Positions 7,821 to 14,058 of a stretch of 16,139 nt of DNA are shown here, in pieces; the first letter of the stretch is position 1; each line of letters starts with the position of its first letter. The notes below the pieces were generated by a model. It did no database searches. It was not told where the DNA came from and worked only from the letters and a program-made list of their open reading frames with translations. The translations under genes were made by a program, and so were the position numbers. Where the stretch lies: contig JAICUS010000061.1 in the NCBI GenBank assembly GCA_025935735.1, positions 1 through 16,139 of the forward strand, read 5' to 3'. Source of the DNA: Solirubrobacteraceae bacterium (GTDB taxonomy: Bacteria; Actinomycetota; Thermoleophilia; Solirubrobacterales; Solirubrobacteraceae).

Positions 7821-7846
7821 GGGAAACGAGGAGAGTGAGCGAGACG

Positions 7847-9466
7847 ATGGCCGCGCCGACAGCGGCACTGGGACGGATCCCCGCACGGCCTCCGCGCGCG
7901 GAGGCGGCGCGCTTCGCCTCGGTCTACGAGCGCCACCACCAGGCGCTGTACCGCTACTGCCGCTCGATCCTGCGTCATGACGAGGACGCTCAGGACGCGC
8001 TCCAGAGCGCGATGACCCGGGCGTTCGCCGCGCTGCAGACCGAGCGGCGGGAGCTCGAGATGCGGCCGTGGCTGTTCCGGATCGCCCACAACGAGGCGGT
8101 CAGCATCCTGCGCCGGCGGACGACGACCTGCGCGCTGGACGAGGACCTGGGCGACGCGGGCGCGCTGGAGGACCGGGTCTTCGAGCGCGAGGCGCTGCGG
8201 CTGCTGCGCGCGGACCTCGCCGGGCTGACCGAGCGCCAGCGCTGGGCGCTCGTGCTGCGCGAGCTCAACGGGCTGACGCACGAGGAGATCGCGACGGTCC
8301 TGGACACGAGCCCGGCCGCGGTCAAGCAGGCGATCTTCGAGGCGCGCAGCGCGCTGCTGCGCTGCCGGGAGGGGCGCGACACCGCGTGCCGCGACATCCG
8401 CCGGCTGCTGTCGGACGGCGACGGGCGCGTGCTGCGCGGGCGCCGCGTGCGCGCGCACCTGCAGACCTGCTCCGCCTGCCGCGCCTTCCGCGACGACCTG
8501 CGGCGCCGCCCGCGCGAGCTCGCGGCGCTGGCGCCGCCGCTGCCGGCCGGCGCGGCCGCCGCGGTGCTGCGCTGGATCGCCGGCGGCAGCGGCTCGGCGG
8601 GAGCGGTGGGCGCGGGCTCGGCCGCCGTCGGCGGCGGCCTGGCCGCCAAGGCCGCGGTCGCGGTCGTGATCGCCGGCGGCGCGGTCGCCCTGCACCACGC
8701 GCGCCCGGCTGTCGCACCGGCGCGGCACGAGCCGGCGGTGCATACGGCCGCCCCGAGCGCGACCGCCGGCGCCACCCCGGCGACCCGTCCCGTCGCGTTC
8801 CGGCGGGGCGACGCCGCCACGCACGCACCCGCGCGGGGCGCCACCCGGACCATCGCGCCGAGCAACGCAGCCGCGGTCTCGCCGGCGCCGTCCGGCCGAG
8901 CCCGGAGCGGCCCGGGCTCCGCCACCCCGCCCGGCCGGGCCGAGACGCCTCCGGGCCACGCCACGAGCGACGGCGGCGGCGGGCCCGGCCAGAGCAGGGC
9001 AGCGTCGGGGCAGGCCAAGGAGCAGGCCGCCCCGCCCGGGCAGGTCAAGACGCCGCCCGGGCAGGCGAAGAAGGACACGGGCGCCACCGCCCCGCCCGGC
9101 CAGGTCAAGACGCCGCCTGGGCAGGCGAAGAAGCAGCCCGCCGCGACCGGACAGACCAACACGCCGCCAGGACAGGCGAAGAAGCAGCCCGCCGCGACCG
9201 TCCCGCCCGGACAGGCCAAGAAGCAGGCCGCCGCGACCGGGCAGACCGCGGCGCCGCCCGGTCAGGCCGGGCGGCCGGCCGAGGCGACCGCCCCGCCGCA
9301 GCAGGCGCATGGCCACCCGATGGCGCCAGGCCAGGCCGCCGCCGCGACGCCCGACGCGTCCGCCGCCGCTTCCGCGCCGCCGGGCCAGGCCCGCCAGGCG
9401 CCGGCCGCCGCGCCCGACCCGTCCGCGGCTCCCCTCCCGCCCGGCCAGGCCAAGAAGACCGGCTGA
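7847..9466 (+). CDS. Membrane-tethered ECF sigma factor fused to an anti-sigma-like zinc finger (paralogue 1)
   Basis: The 539-aa protein starts with ECF sigma region 2 (about 22-88, FASVYERHHQALYRYCRSIL and RPWLFRIAHNEAV) and region 4 (about 118-172, LTERQRWALVLREL and EEIATVLDTSPAAVKQ). Next comes a ZAS-like zinc motif, H204-x3-C208-x2-C211, with Cys181 as a possible fourth ligand. One hydrophobic segment (about 266-283) and a 255-residue Pro/Ala/Gly/Gln/Lys tail follow. In the tail, PPGQAKK-type units recur between about residues 390 and 480 and again at the very end. The layout implies an inner-membrane protein with the sigma part in the cytoplasm and the tail outside. Fused ECF/anti-sigma proteins are known in Actinobacteria. 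The start is ATG 7847; GTG 7835 is an alternative but lies too close to GAGGAG (7828-7833). A close paralogue lies at 12162-13694. Confidence 0.85.
   Translation: MAAPTAALGRIPARPPRAEAARFASVYERHHQALYRYCRSILRHDEDAQDALQSAMTRAFAALQTERRELEMRPWLFRIAHNEAVSILRRRTTTCALDEDLGDAGALEDRVFEREALRLLRADLAGLTERQRWALVLRELNGLTHEEIATVLDTSPAAVKQAIFEARSALLRCREGRDTACRDIRRLLSDGDGRVLRGRRVRAHLQTCSACRAFRDDLRRRPRELAALAPPLPAGAAAAVLRWIAGGSGSAGAVGAGSAAVGGGLAAKAAVAVVIAGGAVALHHARPAVAPARHEPAVHTAAPSATAGATPATRPVAFRRGDAATHAPARGATRTIAPSNAAAVSPAPSGRARSGPGSATPPGRAETPPGHATSDGGGGPGQSRAASGQAKEQAAPPGQVKTPPGQAKKDTGATAPPGQVKTPPGQAKKQPAATGQTNTPPGQAKKQPAATVPPGQAKKQAAATGQTAAPPGQAGRPAEATAPPQQAHGHPMAPGQAAAATPDASAAASAPPGQARQAPAAAPDPSAAPLPPGQAKKTG
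9029..9285 (+). repeat. Imperfect coding repeats for PPGQ(A/V)K units
   Basis: This stretch encodes repeated units such as APPGQVKTPPGQAKK and QPAATGQTNTPPGQAKK. Variants of ccgcccgggcaggcgaagaag recur at irregular intervals within the tail of the first fused sigma factor. They are imperfect at DNA level while the peptide period is kept, which suggests older duplication with selection on the protein. Confidence 0.75.
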
Positions 9467-9571
9467 GCCGCGAACCCCCGGGTGCGCCCGTAGCTCCCGA
9501 CTTCCCCCGCCGTCCGCCGTTGTGCGCACGGGGCCGTCGTGGCCCGTGGCGAGAGCGGAGGAGGAGAGGAC

Positions 9572-11032
9572 ATGCGCAGTCGCAGGCTGGCGATCGGCGT
9601 GGCCGCCGCGATGCTGTTGGCGGCGCCGGCCGCCCGGGCGAACGTGCCCTTGACCCGGGTCAGCGCGGACCCGTTCGCCAACCCGACCAGCCAGCACGCC
9701 ACGGAGGTGGAGCCCGACACGTTCGCGAACGGCGCGACGGTCGTGGCGGCGTTCCAGGTCGGGCGGTTCTTCAATGGCGGCGCGACCGACATCGGCTTTG
9801 CCCGCTCCGGCGACGGCGGGATGTCGTGGACCGCCGGGTTCCTGCCCGGCATGACATTCAGCTCCGGCGCGGCGAGCCCGTTCGAGCGCGTCAGCGACGC
9901 CAGCGTCGCCTATGACGCCATACACGGGACCTGGTTGATCTCGTCGATCCCGCTGCTGCCGAGCACGTCCGTGCCGACGGTGTTCGTCAACCGCTCGCTC
10001 GACGACGGACAGACGTGGAGCACGCCGGTGCAGATCCCGCCCCCGGTCGCCAACCGGGTCGACCTCGACAAGAACTGGACGGTGTGCGACAACGGCGCGG
10101 CCAGCCCGTTCAGCGGCCACTGCTACACCGAGCTCGACAACTTCGGCGACGGCGACCGCGAGCTGATGAGCACCTCGACGGACGGCGGCGCCACCTGGAG
10201 CACGCCGATCCAGACCGCCGGCCACGACAAGGGGCTCGGCGGCCAGCCGGTCGTCCAGCCCGGCGGCACGGTGATCGTCCCGTTCGAGGCCCTCGACGGC
10301 AGCATCTCCGCGTTCGCCTCCCATGACGGCGGCGCGTCGTGGACGAAGGCGGTGAAGGTGTCCAACGTGCGCTCCCACGGCGTCGCCGGCGACCTGCGGA
10401 CGAGCCCGCTGCCCAGCGCCGAGATCGCGGGCGACGGCACGGTCTACGTCGCCTGGGAGGACTGCCGCTTCCGCCGGCACTGCGCGAGCAACGACATCGT
10501 GTTCTCGAAGTCGGCGGACGGCGTGAGCTGGACCGCCCCCGCGCGCATCCCGATCGACCCTGTGACCAGCTCGGCGGACCACTTCATCCCGGGCCTGGCG
10601 GTCGACGCCGCGACCCGCGGCGCGGGCACGCACCTCGCGCTGACGTACTACTTCTATCCGCAGGCCGCGTGCGACGGCACCTGCCGGCTCGAGGTCGGCT
10701 ACATCTCCTCGCCCGACGGCGGCGCGCACTGGGGCGCGGCGACGCAGCTCGCCGGGCCGATGGCGCTCAGCGAGATCGCCCAGACCTCGCAGGGCCCGAT
10801 GACCGGCGACTACATCTCGACGTCGTTCTCGCGCGGCCTGGCCGTGACGGTGTTCCCGGTCGGCCGCTCGCAGCCCACCGCGACGACGTTCGACGAGGCG
10901 ACCTACGCGCCGGCCTCCCCCCTGCCCGTGGCCTCGCCGGCCGATGCGACCCAGCCGTCGAGCACGGCCGGCGCGGGACCGGTGACCGGCGTCGGCACCG
11001 GCGAGACGCACCAGGCGCTGCGCGACGACTGA
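9572..11032 (+). CDS. Secreted BNR/Asp-box beta-propeller protein (sialidase-like fold)
   Basis: The 486-aa protein has a Sec signal peptide (MRSRRLAIG..., likely cleaved after AARA near residue 23). It carries six Asp-box (BNR) motifs: SGDGGMSW (79-86), SLDDGQTW (142-149), STDGGATW (202-209), SHDGGASW (250-257), SADGVSW (314-320) and SPDGGAHW (380-387). Six boxes point to a six-bladed propeller of the sialidase/exo-alpha-sialidase fold. I cannot confirm the catalytic Arg triad or nucleophile Tyr, so glycosidase activity is uncertain; many Asp-box proteins only bind glycans or proteins. Cys pairs C172/C184, C298/C304 and C367/C371 could form disulfides, as expected outside the cell. The ATG at 9572 follows GGAGGAGAGG. 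It sits 105 bp after the first fused sigma gene in the same direction, which suggests a functional link. Confidence 0.85.
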   Translation: MRSRRLAIGVAAAMLLAAPAARANVPLTRVSADPFANPTSQHATEVEPDTFANGATVVAAFQVGRFFNGGATDIGFARSGDGGMSWTAGFLPGMTFSSGAASPFERVSDASVAYDAIHGTWLISSIPLLPSTSVPTVFVNRSLDDGQTWSTPVQIPPPVANRVDLDKNWTVCDNGAASPFSGHCYTELDNFGDGDRELMSTSTDGGATWSTPIQTAGHDKGLGGQPVVQPGGTVIVPFEALDGSISAFASHDGGASWTKAVKVSNVRSHGVAGDLRTSPLPSAEIAGDGTVYVAWEDCRFRRHCASNDIVFSKSADGVSWTAPARIPIDPVTSSADHFIPGLAVDAATRGAGTHLALTYYFYPQAACDGTCRLEVGYISSPDGGAHWGAATQLAGPMALSEIAQTSQGPMTGDYISTSFSRGLAVTVFPVGRSQPTATTFDEATYAPASPLPVASPADATQPSSTAGAGPVTGVGTGETHQALRDD

Positions 11033-11043
11033 CGCGCCGGGCC

Positions 11044-11070
11044 GCCCGCCCGGCTGCGCGCCGGGCGGGC
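11044..11070 (+). terminator. GC hairpin after the propeller gene
   Basis: GCCCGCCCGG (11044-11053) and CCGGGCGGGC (11061-11070) form a perfect 10-bp stem with a 7-nt loop, 12 bp after the stop codon. There is no U tract. Position and strength suit a factor-independent or pausing terminator in a high-GC genome. Confidence 0.6.
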
Positions 11071-11189
11071 GTCTCGCCGACGAGACAACGCGTCAGCGAA
11101 TGGGCGATGTTCGCGCGGCGGAACTTCGGCCGCGGTGGACGAGCGCCGATCACGGGACGACAGCAACCCCGAGCCCCCTGAGGTCCCGA

Positions 11190-11528
11190 ATGATCGCCCG
11201 AACCCTTTCCATCGCGGCCGCGGCCGCCTGCTTCGCCGGCGCGCTGGCGCCCGCCGCGGCGAACGCCGCCAAGCCCGACACCGGCGGCGCGCTGGTGTGC
11301 AACGAGGCCGAGAACTCCTGGCAGGGCGGCTATGAGGTGACCGGCGGCCCGGTCGACCCGAACCCGCCGGCGTTTCTGCGCGGCTCGCAGATGCTGGTGG
11401 GCAACGGCCACGGCGATGGGCTCGTGAACGCGGCCGAGCACTCGCCCGCGCTGCGCCTGTGCGGCCCGGAGGGCGGCACCGGCGACGGCGGCGACGGCGG
11501 CGACGGCGGCGGCCCCATCGCCACCTGA
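11190..11528 (+). CDS. Small secreted protein with GDGG-rich C-terminus
   Basis: The 112-aa protein opens with a signal peptide (MIARTLSIAAAAACFAGAL, probable cleavage near ANA-AKP at about residue 26). The mature part is short, with two cysteines (C37 and C91) that could pair. It ends in the glycine/aspartate-rich tail GTGDGGDGGDGGGPIAT. I recognise no family. The repeated GDGG could bind calcium or act as a flexible linker, but this is speculation. ATG at 11190 is preceded by GAGG 7 bp upstream, and the signal peptide starts right there. An in-frame ATG at 11100 would add 30 residues ahead of the signal peptide and is rejected. It is flanked by hairpins on both sides, so it is probably its own transcription unit. 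A GGAAC at 11120-11124, the usual ECF -35 core, lies upstream, but no clear -10 follows. Confidence 0.75.
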   Translation: MIARTLSIAAAAACFAGALAPAAANAAKPDTGGALVCNEAENSWQGGYEVTGGPVDPNPPAFLRGSQMLVGNGHGDGLVNAAEHSPALRLCGPEGGTGDGGDGGDGGGPIAT

Positions 11529-11537
11529 CCGCGACGC

Positions 11538-11567
11538 TCCGGACGGCGCCCGCGGGCGCCGTCCGGA
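11538..11567 (+). terminator. Strong GC hairpin after the GDGG protein gene
   Basis: TCCGGACGGCGCCC (11538-11551) pairs perfectly with GGGCGCCGTCCGGA (11554-11567), giving a stem of up to 14 bp ten bases after the stop. No T tract follows. It insulates the small gene from the next one. Confidence 0.7.
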
Positions 11568-11640
11568 CATTGCGTCCAACCCTGCGCCTGCCGCGGCGTT
11601 GACCGCATAGATGACCGATGACGATCACCGGAGGAGCCTG

Positions 11641-12096
11641 ATGCTCAGACTCGCCATCCTCGCCGGCCTGTCGGCGGCGCTGCTCGCGCCCGCCGCGGCC
11701 CGCGCCGACAAGCCCGCCCCGGTTGCCCACGAGCACCCGGCGCACCCTGCCAAGCCGGCGGCGAGCACCCACCAGAACGCGTCGCAGATGTGCCGCGCCG
11801 AGCGGGGCACCACCGACGCCACGCGCGCGGCGTTCCGCACCAAGTACGGCACCAACCACAACGGCGCGAACGCCTACGGCAAGTGCGTCTCGGCCCAGGC
11901 CAAGGCGCTGCGGCCGATGGACAGCGAGGACGAGCAGGCGGAGGTCGACGCGGCCCAGGCCTGCAACACCGAGCGCGGGACGACGGCGGACAGCCGCGCC
12001 GCGTTCGCCGACAAGTACGGGACCGGCCGCCACAACCGCAACGCGTTCGGGCGCTGCGTGTCGGCCACGGCCAAGTCGAGCGACTCCGGCTCATAG
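11641..12096 (+). CDS. Small secreted protein with two Cys-bracketed repeats
   Basis: The 151-aa protein has a signal peptide (MLRLAILAGLSAALLAPAAA, cleavage near ARA-DKP) and then a His/Pro/Ala-rich linker. Two copies of one module follow. Copy 1 spans C51-C82 (CRAERGTT...KYGTN...NAYGKCVS) and copy 2 spans C108-C139 (CNTERGTT...KYGTG...NAFGRCVS). Each has exactly 31 residues from Cys to Cys and shares ERGTT, RAAF, KYGT and a final (Y/F)G(K/R)CVS. One disulfide per module is likely in the oxidising extracellular space. I know no named family for it. The start is supported by GGAGGAG at 11630-11636. The gene ends 65 bp before the second fused sigma factor and is probably in one operon with it, which makes it a candidate partner or ligand of that protein. 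Confidence 0.8.
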   Translation: MLRLAILAGLSAALLAPAAARADKPAPVAHEHPAHPAKPAASTHQNASQMCRAERGTTDATRAAFRTKYGTNHNGANAYGKCVSAQAKALRPMDSEDEQAEVDAAQACNTERGTTADSRAAFADKYGTGRHNRNAFGRCVSATAKSSDSGS

Positions 12097-12161
12097 CCGC
12101 CACACCGGCAGCGACCCCGGGCGGGCTGCGGATCGCGGCCCGCCTCCGCCGGTCCCGGCCG

Positions 12162-13694
12162 GTGCGCTCGGGCGATGTCGCGAGCGCCGCCGCGTTCGCC
12201 GCGCTCTACGAGCGCCACCATCGCGACCTCTACCGCTACTGCCGCTCGATCCTGCGCGACGACCACGACGCGCAGGACGCGCTGCAGAGCACGATGACCC
12301 GCGCGTTCGCCGCGCTGCGCGACGAGCGCCGCGACTTCGAGCTGCGGCCGTGGCTGTTCCGCATCGCCCACAACGAGGCCGTGACGGTGCTGCGCCGCCG
12401 GCGGGCCGCCGAGCCGCTGGACGAGCAGGCGGCGGCGGCCGGCGCGGTCGACGAGCAGGTCGCCCTCGGCGGCGAGGTCGAGGCGCTGCGCAGCGACCTC
12501 GGCGCGCTGCCCGAGCGCCAGCGGGCCGCGCTGGTGCTCCGCGAGCTCAGCGGGCTCAGCCACGTCGAGATCGCGGAGGCGCTCGACGCGACGCCGCAGC
12601 TCGTCAAGCAGCTGATCTTCCAGGCGCGCACCGCGCTGATGCAGGCAAGGGAGGGACGGGAGATGGAGTGTGCAGACGTCCGGCGAGTCCTGTCGGACGG
12701 CGACGGCCGCGTCCTGCGCGGGACCCGGATTCGCGCGCACCTGCGCTGCTGCCCGTCGTGCCGCCGGTTCCGCGAGGACCTCGAGCGCCGCCCGCAGGCG
12801 CTCGCGCAGCTCGCGCCCCCGCTCCCGCCGGCGGCGGCCGCGGCGCTGCTCGAGCGGCTGCTGCCGGCCGCGGCGGGCGCGGGCGGAGCGGCGTCCGCGA
12901 CGGCGGGCACGGTGGCCATGCTGGGCCCGAAGACGGCGGCGACGCTGGCCGTGATCGCGGCGGCGGCGGGCGGCGGAGCGGCCGCGCACCACACGGCGCC
13001 GCCGCGGCCGGCCGTCATCATCGGCGCGCCGCCCGCGGCCGCGACGCCGGCGGGGGCGAGAACCGGCGCCGAGCCGCGCTCGGCGGCGCGCGGCCGTCCG
13101 GCCGTCCGAGGCACGGCGCCCGGCAAGCCGTACCGGGTCGCGAGCGGGCGGCGCAAGGCGAACCGCGGCGATGGCCATGCGCCCGGAAGCCGCCGCAACG
13201 ACCACGCGAACGCGGCGGCCCCGCACGGGCGCGAGAAGACCGCCGGCCCGGCGACCCGCGGCAACGGGCACGCGAAGGCGAACGGCCGCGGCAACGGTCA
13301 CGCGAAGGCGAACGGCCGCGGCAACGGTCACGCTGCGCCGGCGAGCGGCCGCGGCACGGTCGCAGCGCCCCGCGGAAGCGCGGGCGCGGCCCCGGCGAGC
13401 GGCCGCGGCACGGTCGCGGCGTCCCGTGGCGGGCACGTGAGGGCCGTCCCGCCGAACGCCGCGAGCTCCGCCGGCGGCGCGACGCGCGAGCGCGGCTCGG
13501 CGGCCGCCGCGCCGGGCCGAGCCGGATCGGGCGCGGCGGCGCTGCGGCCCACCGGCGCCGGCGCGGCGCGGGGGCGGCGCTCCGGCGGCTCTGCGGCGGT
13601 CGCGCCACCTTCTCCGGCCGCCGCCGCGCCTGCCGCGGCCGGCTCTAAGTTCGGGGCGCGGTCCCGATTGCCGGGCGCGGACGGGCAGCCGTAG
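12162..13694 (+). CDS. Membrane-tethered ECF sigma factor fused to an anti-sigma-like zinc finger (paralogue 2)
   Basis: The 510-aa protein has the same architecture as its paralogue. Sigma region 2 is at about 12-78 (FAALYERHHRDLYRYCRSIL, RPWLFRIAHNEAV). Region 4 is at about 108-162 (LPERQRAALVLREL, VEIAEALDATPQLVKQ). The zinc motif is H193-x3-C197-x2-C200 with Cys170 upstream, followed by a hydrophobic segment (about 258-275) ending HH. The tail of about 235 residues is rich in Ala, Gly, Arg and His with NGHAKANGRG repeats. It is very basic, unlike the PPGQAKK tail of paralogue 1. The stretch SDGDGRVLRG(T/R)R(I/V)RAHL before the zinc motif is nearly identical in both, so they arose by duplication. 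The start is inferred as GTG 12162; no Shine-Dalgarno is evident, and the frame is open upstream without a better start. It probably follows the Cys-repeat gene in an operon. Confidence 0.82.
   Translation: MRSGDVASAAAFAALYERHHRDLYRYCRSILRDDHDAQDALQSTMTRAFAALRDERRDFELRPWLFRIAHNEAVTVLRRRRAAEPLDEQAAAAGAVDEQVALGGEVEALRSDLGALPERQRAALVLRELSGLSHVEIAEALDATPQLVKQLIFQARTALMQAREGREMECADVRRVLSDGDGRVLRGTRIRAHLRCCPSCRRFREDLERRPQALAQLAPPLPPAAAAALLERLLPAAAGAGGAASATAGTVAMLGPKTAATLAVIAAAAGGGAAAHHTAPPRPAVIIGAPPAAATPAGARTGAEPRSAARGRPAVRGTAPGKPYRVASGRRKANRGDGHAPGSRRNDHANAAAPHGREKTAGPATRGNGHAKANGRGNGHAKANGRGNGHAAPASGRGTVAAPRGSAGAAPASGRGTVAASRGGHVRAVPPNAASSAGGATRERGSAAAAPGRAGSGAAALRPTGAGAARGRRSGGSAAVAPPSPAAAAPAAAGSKFGARSRLPGADGQP
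13261..13333 (+). repeat. 30-bp tandem repeat (2.4 copies)
   Basis: Two units of 30 bp (13261-13290 and 13291-13320) differ at one base, and a partial third copy runs to about 13333. They encode GNGHAKANGR in the tail of the second sigma factor. Near-identity at DNA level indicates recent expansion and likely length variation between strains. Confidence 0.9.
13338..13425 (+). repeat. Second repeat pair in the sigma tail
   Basis: A block reading gcgagcggccgcggcacggt starts at about 13340 and recurs about 54 bp later, near 13394, each time continuing into cgc(a/g)gcg(c/t)cccg. It encodes PASGRGTVAA(P/S)RG twice. It is older or less conserved than the 30-bp tandem just upstream. Confidence 0.75.
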
Positions 13695-13731
13695 CTTCCG
13701 CGCCGCGTGCCGGCGAACGAAAGGAGAGGCG

Positions 13732-13875
13732 ATGCACGCGAACCTCCGGGGGCCGCGGACCCTGCTGGCCACGGGAGTGGTGGCCGCCGGCGAGGAAGTC
13801 ACGCCCTACGTCGAGTACGCCTCGGGCAAGGCCAACGACGCCCTGGACGACTGGAACGCCGCCGGCTGCGCCTAA
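13732..13875 (+). CDS. Small ORF of 47 aa after the fused sigma factor
   Basis: The ORF MHANLRGPRTLLATGVVAAG... ends in DALDDWNAAGCA and stops with TAA. It is supported by a strong Shine-Dalgarno, AAGGAGAGG (13721-13729), at good spacing, and by lying 37 bp after the sigma gene and just before a strong terminator hairpin. The N-terminus has a weak signal-peptide look (Arg, then LLATGVVAAG), but the hydrophobic run is short. The remainder is acidic with a single Cys near the end. I recognise no family. It may be a real small protein of the sigma operon or an internally deleted secreted protein that keeps its start and end. Confidence 0.55.
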   Translation: MHANLRGPRTLLATGVVAAGEEVTPYVEYASGKANDALDDWNAAGCA

Positions 13876-13890
13876 AGCCTCGGGGAGAGG

Positions 13891-13927
13891 AGCCGCGCTC
13901 CCCGGCCGCGCGCCGGGGAGCGCGGCT
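13891..13927. terminator. Strong 15-bp hairpin, probable bidirectional terminator
   Basis: AGCCGCGCTCCCCGG (13891-13905) and CCGGGGAGCGCGGCT (13913-13927) pair perfectly with a 7-nt loop. The hairpin lies between the end of the plus-strand sigma cluster (13875) and the 3' end of the minus-strand tRNA (13931), so it can serve both. There is no U tract in either direction. Confidence 0.75.
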
Positions 13928-13930
13928 TGA

Positions 13931-14004
13931 TGCCGCCGGTTGGATTCGAACCAACGACCACAACGGATTAAAAGTCCGGTGCTCTACCGCTGAGCTACGG
14001 CGGC
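13931..14004 (-). tRNA. tRNA-Lys (anticodon TTT)
   Basis: Read on the minus strand, the gene folds as a cloverleaf. The acceptor stem GCCGCCG pairs with CGGCGGC, followed by discriminator A. The D arm is GCTC-AGCGGTA-GAGC. The anticodon loop CTTTTAA gives anticodon TTT. The T arm is GTTGG-TTCGAAT-CCAAC. The first anticodon-stem pair is a mismatch, and the variable loop counts as 7 nt in this reading. The 3' CCA is not encoded. It stands alone, converging on the sigma-factor cluster. Confidence 0.95.
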
Positions 14005-14012
14005 CCGTCGCG

Positions 14013-14041
14013 ACTGTAGCGCGACGCGGCGGCGGGTCACC
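14013..14041 (-). promoter_or_regulatory. Putative promoter of tRNA-Lys
   Basis: On the minus strand GTGACC (near 14041-14036) and TACAGT (14018-14013) are separated by about 16 bp. TACAGT ends 8 bp before the tRNA 5' end at 14004. The -35 matches 4 of 6 consensus bases and the -10 matches 4 of 6 (TAnnnT type). Confidence 0.45.
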
Positions 14042-14044
14042 GGT

Positions 14045-14050
14045 TACGCT
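14045..14050 (+). promoter_or_regulatory. Putative -10 element of the TetR gene (leaderless)
   Basis: TACGCT at 14045-14050 lies 8 bp before the GTG start at 14059. A transcript would start at or beside the start codon, so it would be leaderless, which is consistent with the absence of a Shine-Dalgarno. No clear -35 is seen. Confidence 0.4.
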
Positions 14051-14058
14051 GGATCTCA

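Noticed and set aside
9029..9285. CRISPR-like repeats
   Set aside because: The repeats have no constant spacers, follow codon periodicity and encode PPGQ units inside an open gene.
7688..11011. Very long open frame on the minus strand (over 1100 codons) across the sigma and propeller genes
   Set aside because: It is an antisense shadow caused by high GC content. Its product is low-complexity Arg/Ala/Gly without domains, while the plus-strand genes have clear domains and ribosome sites.
9572..11032. Firm call of an active sialidase
   Set aside because: Asp boxes show the propeller fold only; I could not identify the catalytic Arg triad and nucleophile by eye.
11100..11189. 30-residue N-terminal extension of the GDGG protein
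   Set aside because: It would put charged residues in front of a clear signal peptide; the ATG at 11190 has its own GAGG at good spacing.
7847..13694. Integrated mobile element covering the sigma cluster next to tRNA-Lys
   Set aside because: No integrase, transposase or duplicated tRNA 3' end is visible in the window, and base composition does not change.
11874..13802. Long minus-strand frame opposite the second sigma factor
   Set aside because: It has no domain and no ribosome site. The plus strand encodes a recognisable ECF sigma factor in the same place.
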